Assembly (NCBI GenBank): GCA_027061625.1
Contig: JAMOVF010000140.1
Coordinates: 1-6,384 of the forward strand
Direction: 5' to 3'
Source of the DNA: Deltaproteobacteria bacterium
GTDB taxonomy: Bacteria; Desulfobacterota; Dissulfuribacteria; Dissulfuribacterales; JALVPX01
DNA length: 6,384 nucleotides
The position numbers were made by a program, and so were the translations under genes. Below are positions 1 through 6,082 of the stretch, in pieces. The notes beneath the pieces are model-generated. The model did not search any database. It was not told where the DNA came from and saw nothing but the letters and a program-made list of their open reading frames with translations. Each line of letters starts with the position of its first letter. Position 1 is the first letter of the stretch.

Positions 1-14
1 AATTTAGAGATACC

Positions 15-737
15 CTATAGTGAAAAACCTGGATCATGAATAGCCCCCAACATATTCCATGGGGGAAAGTCTGGTGGCTCAGCTATAAAGGTCATAGTGT
101 TCTTCTTAGTTGGATGTTGCAAGGTGAGTTTTAAGGCATGCAGGGCAATTGAACGATTAGGAAGTGGCTCAGGTGCCCCATATTTCAGGTCACCTACTAT
201 GGGGCAGCCGATTTTTGCACATTGCGCCCTTAACTGATGAGGCCTACCTGTTTCAGGCACAAGTTCTACCAAGCTTAAGCTTTCTATTGTTTTCAAAAGT
301 TTTAAATGGGTCTTGGCCTTCTTGGCCTTTAAATGGCCTCCAGGATTTTTCGCATAAAGCTTAACTATATTCTTTCGCCTATCCTTAGATATCCAATGGA
401 TCAGCTCTGCCTCTGAAGGCGGCGCCCCATGCACCACTGCCAAATATGTTTTCTCAATTTTTTTATTCCTTAATTGATCAGACAACCGGGATGCTGCCTT
501 TGAAGTAGTGGCAAAACAGATCACGCCTGAAACTGGACGATCCAGCCTGTGCACTACTCCCAAAAACACATTACCAGGCTTGTTGCGGCTCTCTTTCAAA
601 TATGCCTTTCCCCACTCAAGAAGCGAAAAATCCTTGGAGCTGTCAGGAACAGTTGGCATGCCCACCGGTTTTGATAAGACGAGCAAATGGTTGTCTTCAT
701 AAAGTACCTGTACGCTATGCCTGGTTTGGGATATCAT
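15..737 (-). CDS. RluA-family pseudouridine synthase
   Basis: This encodes a 240-residue RNA pseudouridine synthase of the RluA family, which isomerises specific uridines in rRNA or tRNA in the cytoplasm. The catalytic motif is visible as HRLDRPVSG at residues 63-71, with Asp66 as the expected nucleophile. The N-terminal 'LYEDNHLLVLSKPVGMP' block (12-28) and the late 'ETGRPHQLRAQ' block (162-172) are also typical. There is no N-terminal S4 RNA-binding domain, so it resembles the short RluA form (about 220 aa) rather than RluC or RluD (about 320 aa). The HRLDRPVSG and GRPHQLRAQ variants replace the commoner HRLDRxTSG and GRTHQIR forms, so the target nucleotide cannot be assigned. I chose the ATG at 737 because family homology begins just after it. 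An in-frame TTG at 791 would add 18 hydrophobic residues and run into the divergent gene. No clear Shine-Dalgarno precedes the ATG. Family assignment is secure; the substrate is unknown. Confidence 0.93.
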   Translation of the reverse strand: MISQTRHSVQVLYEDNHLLVLSKPVGMPTVPDSSKDFSLLEWGKAYLKESRNKPGNVFLGVVHRLDRPVSGVICFATTSKAASRLSDQLRNKKIEKTYLAVVHGAPPSEAELIHWISKDRRKNIVKLYAKNPGGHLKAKKAKTHLKLLKTIESLSLVELVPETGRPHQLRAQCAKIGCPIVGDLKYGAPEPLPNRSIALHALKLTLQHPTKKNTMTFIAEPPDFPPWNMLGAIHDPGFSL

Positions 738-754
738 CGCAGCAATAATATAAG
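726..754 (+). promoter_or_regulatory. Possible promoter in the rluA-like / namZ-like divergent gap
   Basis: On the plus strand, TTGGGA (726-731) and TATAAG (749-754) are 17 bp apart and resemble -35 and -10 boxes. However, transcription would then begin near 761, after the GAGGTG ribosome site, which argues against this exact promoter serving the NamZ-like gene. The same AT-rich patch reads TATATT on the minus strand (752-747), 18 bp from a weak TTGTGC (776-771), and could drive the pseudouridine synthase gene with almost no leader. Both readings are tentative. Confidence 0.25.
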
Positions 755-759
755 AGGTG
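754..759 (+). promoter_or_regulatory. Ribosome binding site deciding the NamZ-like start
   Basis: GAGGTG matches part of the anti-Shine-Dalgarno complement and ends 9 nt before the ATG at 769. It overlaps the alternative GTG at 757, which therefore has no usable site of its own. This is the main reason for choosing the ATG. Confidence 0.6.
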
Positions 760-768
760 CTACGAATT

Positions 769-1953
769 ATGCACAATATTAGCAGGGTCAAGACAGGGCT
801 AGAAAAATTTGTATCAGAAAGGCCTATGTGGGCCAGAGGGAAACATTTTGGTCTTTTGTGTCACCAGGCTTCAGTAGATAAAAATTTTATACATGCCAAG
901 GAGTTAATAAATGCGGCTTTTCCTGGGGCATTGAAGTGCCTTTTCAGCCCTCAGCATGGATTAAATGCTGAAAAGCAGGACAACATGATTGAATCTGCCG
1001 ATGGGTGGGAACCTGATCTATCCATTCCTATATACAGCCTTTATGGAGAAGTCCGCCAACCAAGGCCGGAACATCTATCTGACATTGATATTTTTATTAT
1101 TGACCTCCAGGACGTGGGATGCCGGGTATATACCTATATCTGGACAATGTTGCTTTCTATGCGGGAATGTGCCAAGGCAGGCATAGAAGTATGCATATTG
1201 GATAGGCCAAATCCAATAGGAGGTTTGGAAATAGAAGGAAATCTGCTTGATCCTGCTTTTTTTTCCTTCGTAGGCCTAGCACCTATCCCCATGCGCCACG
1301 GCATGACCATGGGCGAATTGGCCCTGATGTTTAAAAAAATGGAAGACCTGGATCTGGACCTCCACATTGTAACAATGGAAGGCTGGCGCCGTTCGATGTA
1401 TTTCCCAGACACAGGCCTGCCTTGGGTTTGGCCTTCTCCCAATATGCCCATATTTGATACAGCCTTAGTCTATCCTGGCCAAGTAATATTGGAAACGACT
1501 AATCTATCTGAAGGGCGCGGAACTACAAGGCCTTTTGAAATATTTGGCGCCCCATTTCTCAACCAGGGCAAAATTTTTAGGGAGTTGGAAAAATATAGAT
1601 TGCCAGGTTTTGTGCTTAGATCCCAAAACTTTGAACCAACCTTTCACAAGTGGCAGGGTAAAACATGCAAGGGATTCCAGATACATGTTACAGATCGAAA
1701 GCAATATCAGCCCTATTTGACGACGCTTGCAATATTATCTGCCATTTGCACTGAATTTCCTGGCCAGTTTGAGTGGAAGGAACCTCCCTATGAATATGAA
1801 TTTGAAAAACTGCCCGCTGACCTTGTCATTGGCAGTACCAAAATTAGACAGGCAGTAGAGGCTGGCATTTCCCCTGAAGAGCTAAAAAAACTATGGGCAG
1901 AGGATATTAAAAAATTCGATAATTTAAGAAAAGAATTTCAACTTTATCATTAA
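769..1953 (+). CDS. DUF1343 / NamZ-like exo-beta-N-acetylmuramidase (GH171 family)
   Basis: This 394-residue protein belongs to the DUF1343 (YbbC/NamZ) family. Its characterised Bacillus subtilis member removes terminal N-acetylmuramic acid from peptidoglycan fragments during cell-wall recycling. Conserved blocks run almost end to end: GLLCHQASVD (28-37), FSPQHG (59-64) followed by QDNM (70-73), YSLYGE (89-94), DLQDVGCRVYTY (112-123), LDRPNPIGG (144-152), RHGMTMGEL (176-184), MEGWRR (203-208), and NLSEGRGTTRPFE (245-257). The length suits the catalytic unit alone. I prefer the ATG at 769 over an in-frame GTG at 757: GAGGTG at 754-759 makes a Shine-Dalgarno 9 nt before the ATG, whereas it overlaps the GTG. 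With either start the N-terminus is polar and lacks a signal peptide, lipobox or membrane segment, so a cytoplasmic location is inferred. It is divergent from the pseudouridine synthase gene and convergent with radA, so it probably forms its own transcript. Family membership is firm; activity on MurNAc is by homology. Confidence 0.9.
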   Translation: MHNISRVKTGLEKFVSERPMWARGKHFGLLCHQASVDKNFIHAKELINAAFPGALKCLFSPQHGLNAEKQDNMIESADGWEPDLSIPIYSLYGEVRQPRPEHLSDIDIFIIDLQDVGCRVYTYIWTMLLSMRECAKAGIEVCILDRPNPIGGLEIEGNLLDPAFFSFVGLAPIPMRHGMTMGELALMFKKMEDLDLDLHIVTMEGWRRSMYFPDTGLPWVWPSPNMPIFDTALVYPGQVILETTNLSEGRGTTRPFEIFGAPFLNQGKIFRELEKYRLPGFVLRSQNFEPTFHKWQGKTCKGFQIHVTDRKQYQPYLTTLAILSAICTEFPGQFEWKEPPYEYEFEKLPADLVIGSTKIRQAVEAGISPEELKKLWAEDIKKFDNLRKEFQLYH

Positions 1954-1963
1954 AATTAACAAG

Positions 1964-3331
1964 TTAAAAAATATCCTCAAACTGAGGTAATTTATTTATA
2001 GGCAAAAGTTGTTTTTTATATGTATCTGGCAATCCTTCCTTTTCAATATTGGCTGCGGGCACAACGCATCTTTTAAATCCAAGTCTCCAGGCCTCTTCCA
2101 ATCTCAATTTCGTACGTCCAACCGGCCTGATCTCGCCTGTAAGGCCGACTTCTCCAAAAACCGCACAACCAGATGGCATAGCTATTTTTCTAAGGCTTGA
2201 ATAAAGGGCAGCCACAACCCCAAGATCTGCCGCAGGCTCTGAAAGCCTCATGCCACCTGCAATATTCAAGAAGATATCTTTATTATAAAAAGATGCATTG
2301 AGATAACGCTCGCACACTGCAACAAGAAGGGCAAGCCTGTTTGAATCAAAACCAGTGACTGTACGCCGGGGCGTTCCTAAATATGACGGCGTTACCAAGG
2401 CCTGCACTTCCACTAAAATAGGCCTTGTCCCTTCAACGCACACTACTGTAACTGAACCTGGCATGCCTGTGCTCGATTGGCTCATGAATAGCTCGGAAGG
2501 ATTATCAATCTCTTTTAGGCCTGTGGATGTCATCTCAAAAACGCCCACTTCATGGGTTGGACCAAAACGGTTTTTTACTGTGCGCAGCAGCCTAAATGAG
2601 TGGGTGCGGTCTCCCTCAAGATATAGAACTGCATCCACCAGATGTTCCAGCACCCGCGGGCCTGCCAGGGCCCCTTCCTTTGTAACATGGCCCACCAGAA
2701 TAATGGGAAGCCCCGCTGATTTTCCTGCTCCCATCAACCTGGCAGCCCCCTCCCTTACCTGGGCCACACTTCCTGGTGCTGAGCTGATGTTGCTGTGATA
2801 CAAAGTTTGAACAGAATCCACTGCCAGCACATCTGGAGAGTAATTGCCTATCATAGCTATAATGGCCTCCACATCTGTTTCACTGGCCACCATGAGCAAA
2901 TCTGGTATGGGACCAAGCCTTTCAGCCCTCAACCTGATCTGTTCCAGGGATTCTTCTCCTGAAATGTAGAGCACTTTTTGTCCTTTGGAAGCCAACCCCA
3001 TCAAGATCTGCATTAAGATGGTAGATTTTCCTATGCCAGGCTCTCCAGCAAGCAATACCAAACTTCCGGGGACAATACCTCCTCCCAATACCCTGTCTGC
3101 CTCATTGAGAGTAGTAGGAATGCGCTGCTCACCAGAATCTGCATGAACATCTTTTAAAGGCTGAGGCGCTGTAGAAGGTGCCAAGCTGCGGCCCTTACGG
3201 CTTAAATCCCCAGCAACAACCTCTTCCACCAAGGTGTTCCATCCGCCGCATCCTGGACATCGCCCAAGCCATTTAGCCTCAGTTTGGCCGCAATCCTGGC
3301 ATATATAAATAGATTTTTCTTTTTTTGACAT
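1964..3331 (-). CDS. radA: DNA repair protein RadA/Sms
   Basis: RadA (455 aa, close to the 460 aa of E. coli RadA) is a RecA-like hexameric ATPase that promotes branch migration during homologous recombination and fork repair. The N-terminal C4 zinc finger is intact: Cys11, Cys14, Cys25 and Cys28, in CQDCG and CPGCGGW. The ATPase core has Walker A GEPGIGKST at 96-104, an 'ISGEES' block at 123-128, and Walker B ending in Asp172 (VLAVDSVQT). The RadA-specific KNRFG motif is present at 253-257. The rest, from about 290 to the end, is the Lon-protease-like domain; it includes GGMRLSEPAADLGV and FGEVGLTGEIRPV. The ATG at 3331 is the only sensible start, since the zinc finger follows at once. It lies 11 bp after the stop of the upstream histidine kinase gene, with a short AGGT as a weak ribosome site, so the two are probably co-transcribed. 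Identification is secure and no key residue is missing. Confidence 0.98.
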   Translation of the reverse strand: MSKKEKSIYICQDCGQTEAKWLGRCPGCGGWNTLVEEVVAGDLSRKGRSLAPSTAPQPLKDVHADSGEQRIPTTLNEADRVLGGGIVPGSLVLLAGEPGIGKSTILMQILMGLASKGQKVLYISGEESLEQIRLRAERLGPIPDLLMVASETDVEAIIAMIGNYSPDVLAVDSVQTLYHSNISSAPGSVAQVREGAARLMGAGKSAGLPIILVGHVTKEGALAGPRVLEHLVDAVLYLEGDRTHSFRLLRTVKNRFGPTHEVGVFEMTSTGLKEIDNPSELFMSQSSTGMPGSVTVVCVEGTRPILVEVQALVTPSYLGTPRRTVTGFDSNRLALLVAVCERYLNASFYNKDIFLNIAGGMRLSEPAADLGVVAALYSSLRKIAMPSGCAVFGEVGLTGEIRPVGRTKLRLEEAWRLGFKRCVVPAANIEKEGLPDTYKKQLLPINKLPQFEDIF

Positions 3332-3342
3332 TTTAAACCTGG

Positions 3343-4671
3343 TTAATCCATAGAAAATTCAGATTCCTCTTGACTCAGAGGAAGCTTTACAACGGCCTTA
3401 ACACCGCCTTTGGAGCTGCTGCCTATGCTTACTGTTCCTCCCATGGCATTACATAAGCGTTTTACTATGGCCAATCCCAATCCAGTTCCCTTGGTCTTAG
3501 TGGTAACAAAAGGTTCAAAGAGTTTGTCTCTAACCTCTTCAGGAATGCCTGGGCCATTATCCTCAACAGTTACCACTAACACACCATCTTCGATATCCAT
3601 TTCCAGCCAAACCTTGCCATTTTCTTGCTCTTTTACTGCTTCAAGGCCATTTTGAACAAGATTGATAATAATCTGCATCAATTTATCCCTGTCCATCCAT
3701 AATTGGCCTTTACCGCACTTGACGATAAGCCGCTTTGCATCTTCCCGGATGGCAAGGCTCTTCAACACCTCTTGGCACAACTTATCAAGGGAAAACTCTT
3801 CGTTAAAAAGTTCCAACGGCCTGGCATAGGCCAAAAGATTTGCAGTAAGCCTTTCAAGCCTGGTGGTTTCTTTGATAATTATGGCAAGGTCTTCTTTAAG
3901 TTCAGGATCTTGGGTCTGTTCTATATGATATTGTGCAAACCCCTTTATACTGCTGAGAGGATTCCTGATTTCATGGGCCAGAACAGCAGCCATCTGGCCC
4001 AAGGCTGCCATACGCTTTTGCTCTTCCAGCTGTGCCTGCAGCAGAAAATTCTTTCTCCACATCCAGAAAAAAAAGATGGCAAAAAGCCAAAGAATAAATA
4101 ATGCGCCTCCAATAAGAACCAGTTGAACATTGGCACGCCTTACAATCGAGTTGGCAGGATAGGGATGAAGTGCAATCCTCAAACAATATGGGGCTGCTCC
4201 AGAAGAATCGTCCGCAGCCCTCTCTTTTTTGGCCAACTTGTGGAGATGTAAGGGAAAATCCAAAATAAAAACGCGTTCACCAGTGGCCAGATTTGAAAAA
4301 TGGTGCGCAGGGGCCTTTTGCTCCAAAACCTGCTGGATAAAACGATCCATCTCTTTTCTTCCCATGAGATTAGGGTTTGAATGGAGCACAATATTGCCTT
4401 CCTGATCATATAAGGCAATAAAGGCCAGATCTGCCCACCTGTCGTCAGCAAGCAGGTCTGTAAAAAGATCTTTTTTTAACCCCAACCGCTCCAGTGTAAA
4501 ACCAATATTTACAGCAATATCTATAGCCCTTGTTTCCAGCAGATTTCTTGAGCCCTCAATGGAAATTTTGTATATCCCCACGGCGCTTATAACAGAGAGC
4601 ACTGTGAACAAAAGCAATATCAGCCCAAATATCAGGGAGTAGAGGAAATATGTCTTTTGTTTGGCATCCAT
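3343..4671 (-). CDS. Two-TM membrane sensor histidine kinase (NtrB/ZraS-like)
   Basis: This 442-residue sensor kinase has a hydrophobic helix at about 8-34, a periplasmic sensor region at about 35-182, and a second helix at about 184-205. A HisKA domain follows with phospho-acceptor His233 in HEIRNPLSSIKG, then a HATPase domain. The HATPase shows the N box NLVQNGLEA (Asn337, Asn341), DNGPG (371-375), FEPFVTTK (385-392) and GTGLGLA (395-401), so it should be catalytically active. The sensor region contains 'ALYDQEGNIVLHSNPNLMG' (86-104), as often seen in Cache/PAS-like sensors; the ligand is unknown. There is no HAMP or cytoplasmic PAS domain. I chose the ATG at 4671, just before the first helix. 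In-frame ATGs at 4710 and 4734 would add 13 or 21 Cys-rich residues and enter the divergent purD control region, and none of the three has a clear ribosome site. No response regulator lies in the window; the next gene in the same transcript is radA. Confidence 0.93.
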   Translation of the reverse strand: MDAKQKTYFLYSLIFGLILLLFTVLSVISAVGIYKISIEGSRNLLETRAIDIAVNIGFTLERLGLKKDLFTDLLADDRWADLAFIALYDQEGNIVLHSNPNLMGRKEMDRFIQQVLEQKAPAHHFSNLATGERVFILDFPLHLHKLAKKERAADDSSGAAPYCLRIALHPYPANSIVRRANVQLVLIGGALFILWLFAIFFFWMWRKNFLLQAQLEEQKRMAALGQMAAVLAHEIRNPLSSIKGFAQYHIEQTQDPELKEDLAIIIKETTRLERLTANLLAYARPLELFNEEFSLDKLCQEVLKSLAIREDAKRLIVKCGKGQLWMDRDKLMQIIINLVQNGLEAVKEQENGKVWLEMDIEDGVLVVTVEDNGPGIPEEVRDKLFEPFVTTKTKGTGLGLAIVKRLCNAMGGTVSIGSSSKGGVKAVVKLPLSQEESEFSMD

Positions 4672-4692
4672 AAAACACTTTTGTGTGAGACA

Positions 4693-4721
4693 TTGACATG
4701 AAAATACCATCTCGATAGGCT
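4693..4721 (+). promoter_or_regulatory. Candidate sigma-70 promoter for purDE
   Basis: A perfect TTGACA (-35) at 4693-4698 is followed after exactly 17 bp by TAGGCT at 4716-4721. That -10 agrees with TATAAT only at the first, second and last positions. Transcription would start near 4728, giving a leader of about 33 nt that includes the purD ribosome site. Spacing and position are right, but the weak -10 makes this a prediction; it may need an activator or be poorly expressed without one. Confidence 0.5.
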
Positions 4722-4731
4722 GTGTGCACAC
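4722..4731. promoter_or_regulatory. GTGTGCACAC palindrome at the expected purD transcription start
   Basis: This perfect 10-bp palindrome directly follows the candidate -10 and covers the expected start point, a common operator position. A related inverted repeat, ACAC-TTTT-GTGT, lies at 4675-4686 beside the kinase start. No known purine repressor box is recognisable. A palindrome of this size has a chance of very roughly one in ten in an 89-bp gap, so the role is speculative. Confidence 0.3.
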
Positions 4732-4743
4732 CATTTCAGCAAT

Positions 4744-4750
4744 GGGGAGA
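4744..4750 (+). promoter_or_regulatory. purD ribosome binding site
   Basis: GGGGAGA lies 10 nt before the ATG at 4761 and includes the GGAGA core. It favours that ATG over the in-frame GTG at 4722, which lies upstream of this site. Confidence 0.75.
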
Positions 4751-4760
4751 GATTCTAAAA

Positions 4761-6044
4761 ATGGGTAAAAAAATATTGGTAGTGGGATCAGGCGGCAGGG
4801 AACATGCTTTATGTTGGAAATTGAGCCAGAGCCCCAGGGTGGAAGCTGTATTCTGTGCCCCTGGGAACGCAGGCATCAGCCAGCATGCGCAATGTATTGA
4901 CATAAAGGCCAATGACCTTGAAGGACTGGCATCCTTTGCTGCAGAAAATGGCATAGACATGACAATAGTCGGTCCAGAAGATCCTCTTGCCCAAGGAATA
5001 GTGGATATTTTTAAAGAAAAAGGGCTAACCATTTTTGGCCCAACTAAAAAGGCTGCCCAAATTGAGGCAAGCAAAGTCTTCAATAAGAAAATACTTGAAA
5101 AGGCAGGGGCACCCACAGCTGCTTACAAGGTTTTCACAGACCCAGATCAAGCAAAAAAGTATATACGGGAGAATGCAGAGATTCCGGTGGTTGTAAAGGC
5201 AGACGGGCTAGCAGCAGGCAAAGGAGTGATAGTGGCCAAGAGTATGGAAGAAGCTTTAGATGCAGTAGATCTCATCCTGGTAAAAAAGGCCTTTGGAGAC
5301 GCTGGCAAAAAACTTATTGTGGAGGAATGCCTGAAAGGTGAAGAAGCCTCTTTTATGGCAATCACCGATGGCACAACTGTTCTTCCGCTTGCCACCTCCC
5401 AAGATCACAAACCCGTTTATGACAATGATGAAGGCCCCAATACAGGTGGGATGGGAGCCTATTCACCTGCACCTGTGGTCACAACTGAGCTTTTTGACAA
5501 GGTAATGGATCAAGTGATGATTCCAACGGTAAAGGCCATGGCAGATGAGTCCATTCCATATCAAGGTGTCCTTTATGGGGGCTTAATGATAGATAATGGC
5601 GTTCCTAACGTGCTTGAATTTAATTGCCGTTTTGGGGATCCTGAGGCGCAGCCAATTTTAATGAGGCTGAAAACTGACCTGCTGGATCTTATTGAAGCAG
5701 CTGTTGAAAACCGCTTGGAAACAATAACCCCTGAATGGGACGAACGGGCAGCAGTATGCGTTGTGCTGGCCTCAGGCGGCTATCCAGGCAGCTACGAAAC
5801 AGGAAAGGAGATAGCAGGCCTTGAAGAAGTAGAAAAAATGGAAGGTGTGATGGTCTTTCATGCTGGAACAGCCAAAAAAGAAGGCAAATATGTGACTGCC
5901 GGCGGCCGAGTGCTTGGCGTAACTGCCCTTGGCGCTACCATCAAAGAGGCCATAGACCGGGCCTATGAGGCCGTATCCAATATTTCCTGGGAAGGGATGC
6001 ATTACAGGAAGGATATTGGCAAAAAGGCCTTGAAATATCTATAA
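4761..6044 (+). CDS. purD: Phosphoribosylamine-glycine ligase (GAR synthetase)
   Basis: PurD joins glycine to 5-phosphoribosylamine using ATP, making GAR in de novo purine synthesis. The 427 residues match the usual length (E. coli, 429). The N domain opens with ILVVGSGGREHAL (5-17) and has VGPEDPLAQG (70-79). The ATP-grasp domain follows with KADGLAAGKGV (146-156), the glycine/ATP loop SQDHKPVYDNDEGPNTGG (213-230) continuing into MGAYSPAP, and the metal-binding EFNCRFGDPEAQ (286-297; Glu286 and Asn288). The C-terminal domain is complete, with AAVCVVLASGGYPG and GRVLGVTALG. The ATG at 4761 is chosen because the Rossmann-like strand starts immediately after it and GGGGAGA at 4744-4750 supplies a ribosome site. 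An in-frame GTG at 4722 would add 13 unconserved residues. Only 38 bp separates it from purE, so they form an operon. It diverges from the kinase gene across an 89-bp control region. Identification is secure. Confidence 0.98.
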   Translation: MGKKILVVGSGGREHALCWKLSQSPRVEAVFCAPGNAGISQHAQCIDIKANDLEGLASFAAENGIDMTIVGPEDPLAQGIVDIFKEKGLTIFGPTKKAAQIEASKVFNKKILEKAGAPTAAYKVFTDPDQAKKYIRENAEIPVVVKADGLAAGKGVIVAKSMEEALDAVDLILVKKAFGDAGKKLIVEECLKGEEASFMAITDGTTVLPLATSQDHKPVYDNDEGPNTGGMGAYSPAPVVTTELFDKVMDQVMIPTVKAMADESIPYQGVLYGGLMIDNGVPNVLEFNCRFGDPEAQPILMRLKTDLLDLIEAAVENRLETITPEWDERAAVCVVLASGGYPGSYETGKEIAGLEEVEKMEGVMVFHAGTAKKEGKYVTAGGRVLGVTALGATIKEAIDRAYEAVSNISWEGMHYRKDIGKKALKYL

Positions 6045-6066
6045 AATATATTCAACACCTTTATGC

Positions 6067-6074
6067 AGGAGGAG
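6067..6074 (+). promoter_or_regulatory. purE ribosome binding site
   Basis: AGGAGGAG contains the full consensus AGGAGG and ends 8 nt before the GTG at 6083. It compensates for the weaker start codon and fixes the purE start. Confidence 0.85.
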
Positions 6075-6082
6075 ATACGGAA

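Noticed and set aside
738..791. Longer pseudouridine synthase start at a TTG (791), adding a hydrophobic 18-residue N-terminus.
   Set aside because: It overlaps the divergent gene's start, uses a rare start codon without a ribosome site, and precedes the conserved family start. The hydrophobic stretch does not make sense for a cytoplasmic RNA enzyme.
1134..1451. 105-codon minus-strand open frame.
   Set aside because: It is antisense to the most conserved part of the NamZ-like gene, with no motif of its own and no ribosome site noted.
2355..2798. 147-codon open frame on the plus strand.
   Set aside because: It lies wholly inside radA on the opposite strand, its product is low-complexity Ser/Thr/Pro-rich with no recognisable motif, and it is an antisense shadow of a strongly conserved gene.
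4672..4760. Purine riboswitch or PurR operator upstream of purD.
   Set aside because: The expected leader is only about 33 nt, too short for a purine riboswitch, and nothing resembles the ACGCAAACGTTTGCGT-type PurR box.
4736..5116. 126-codon minus-strand open frame.
   Set aside because: It is antisense to the purD N-terminal domain, with no recognisable domain; a coding shadow.
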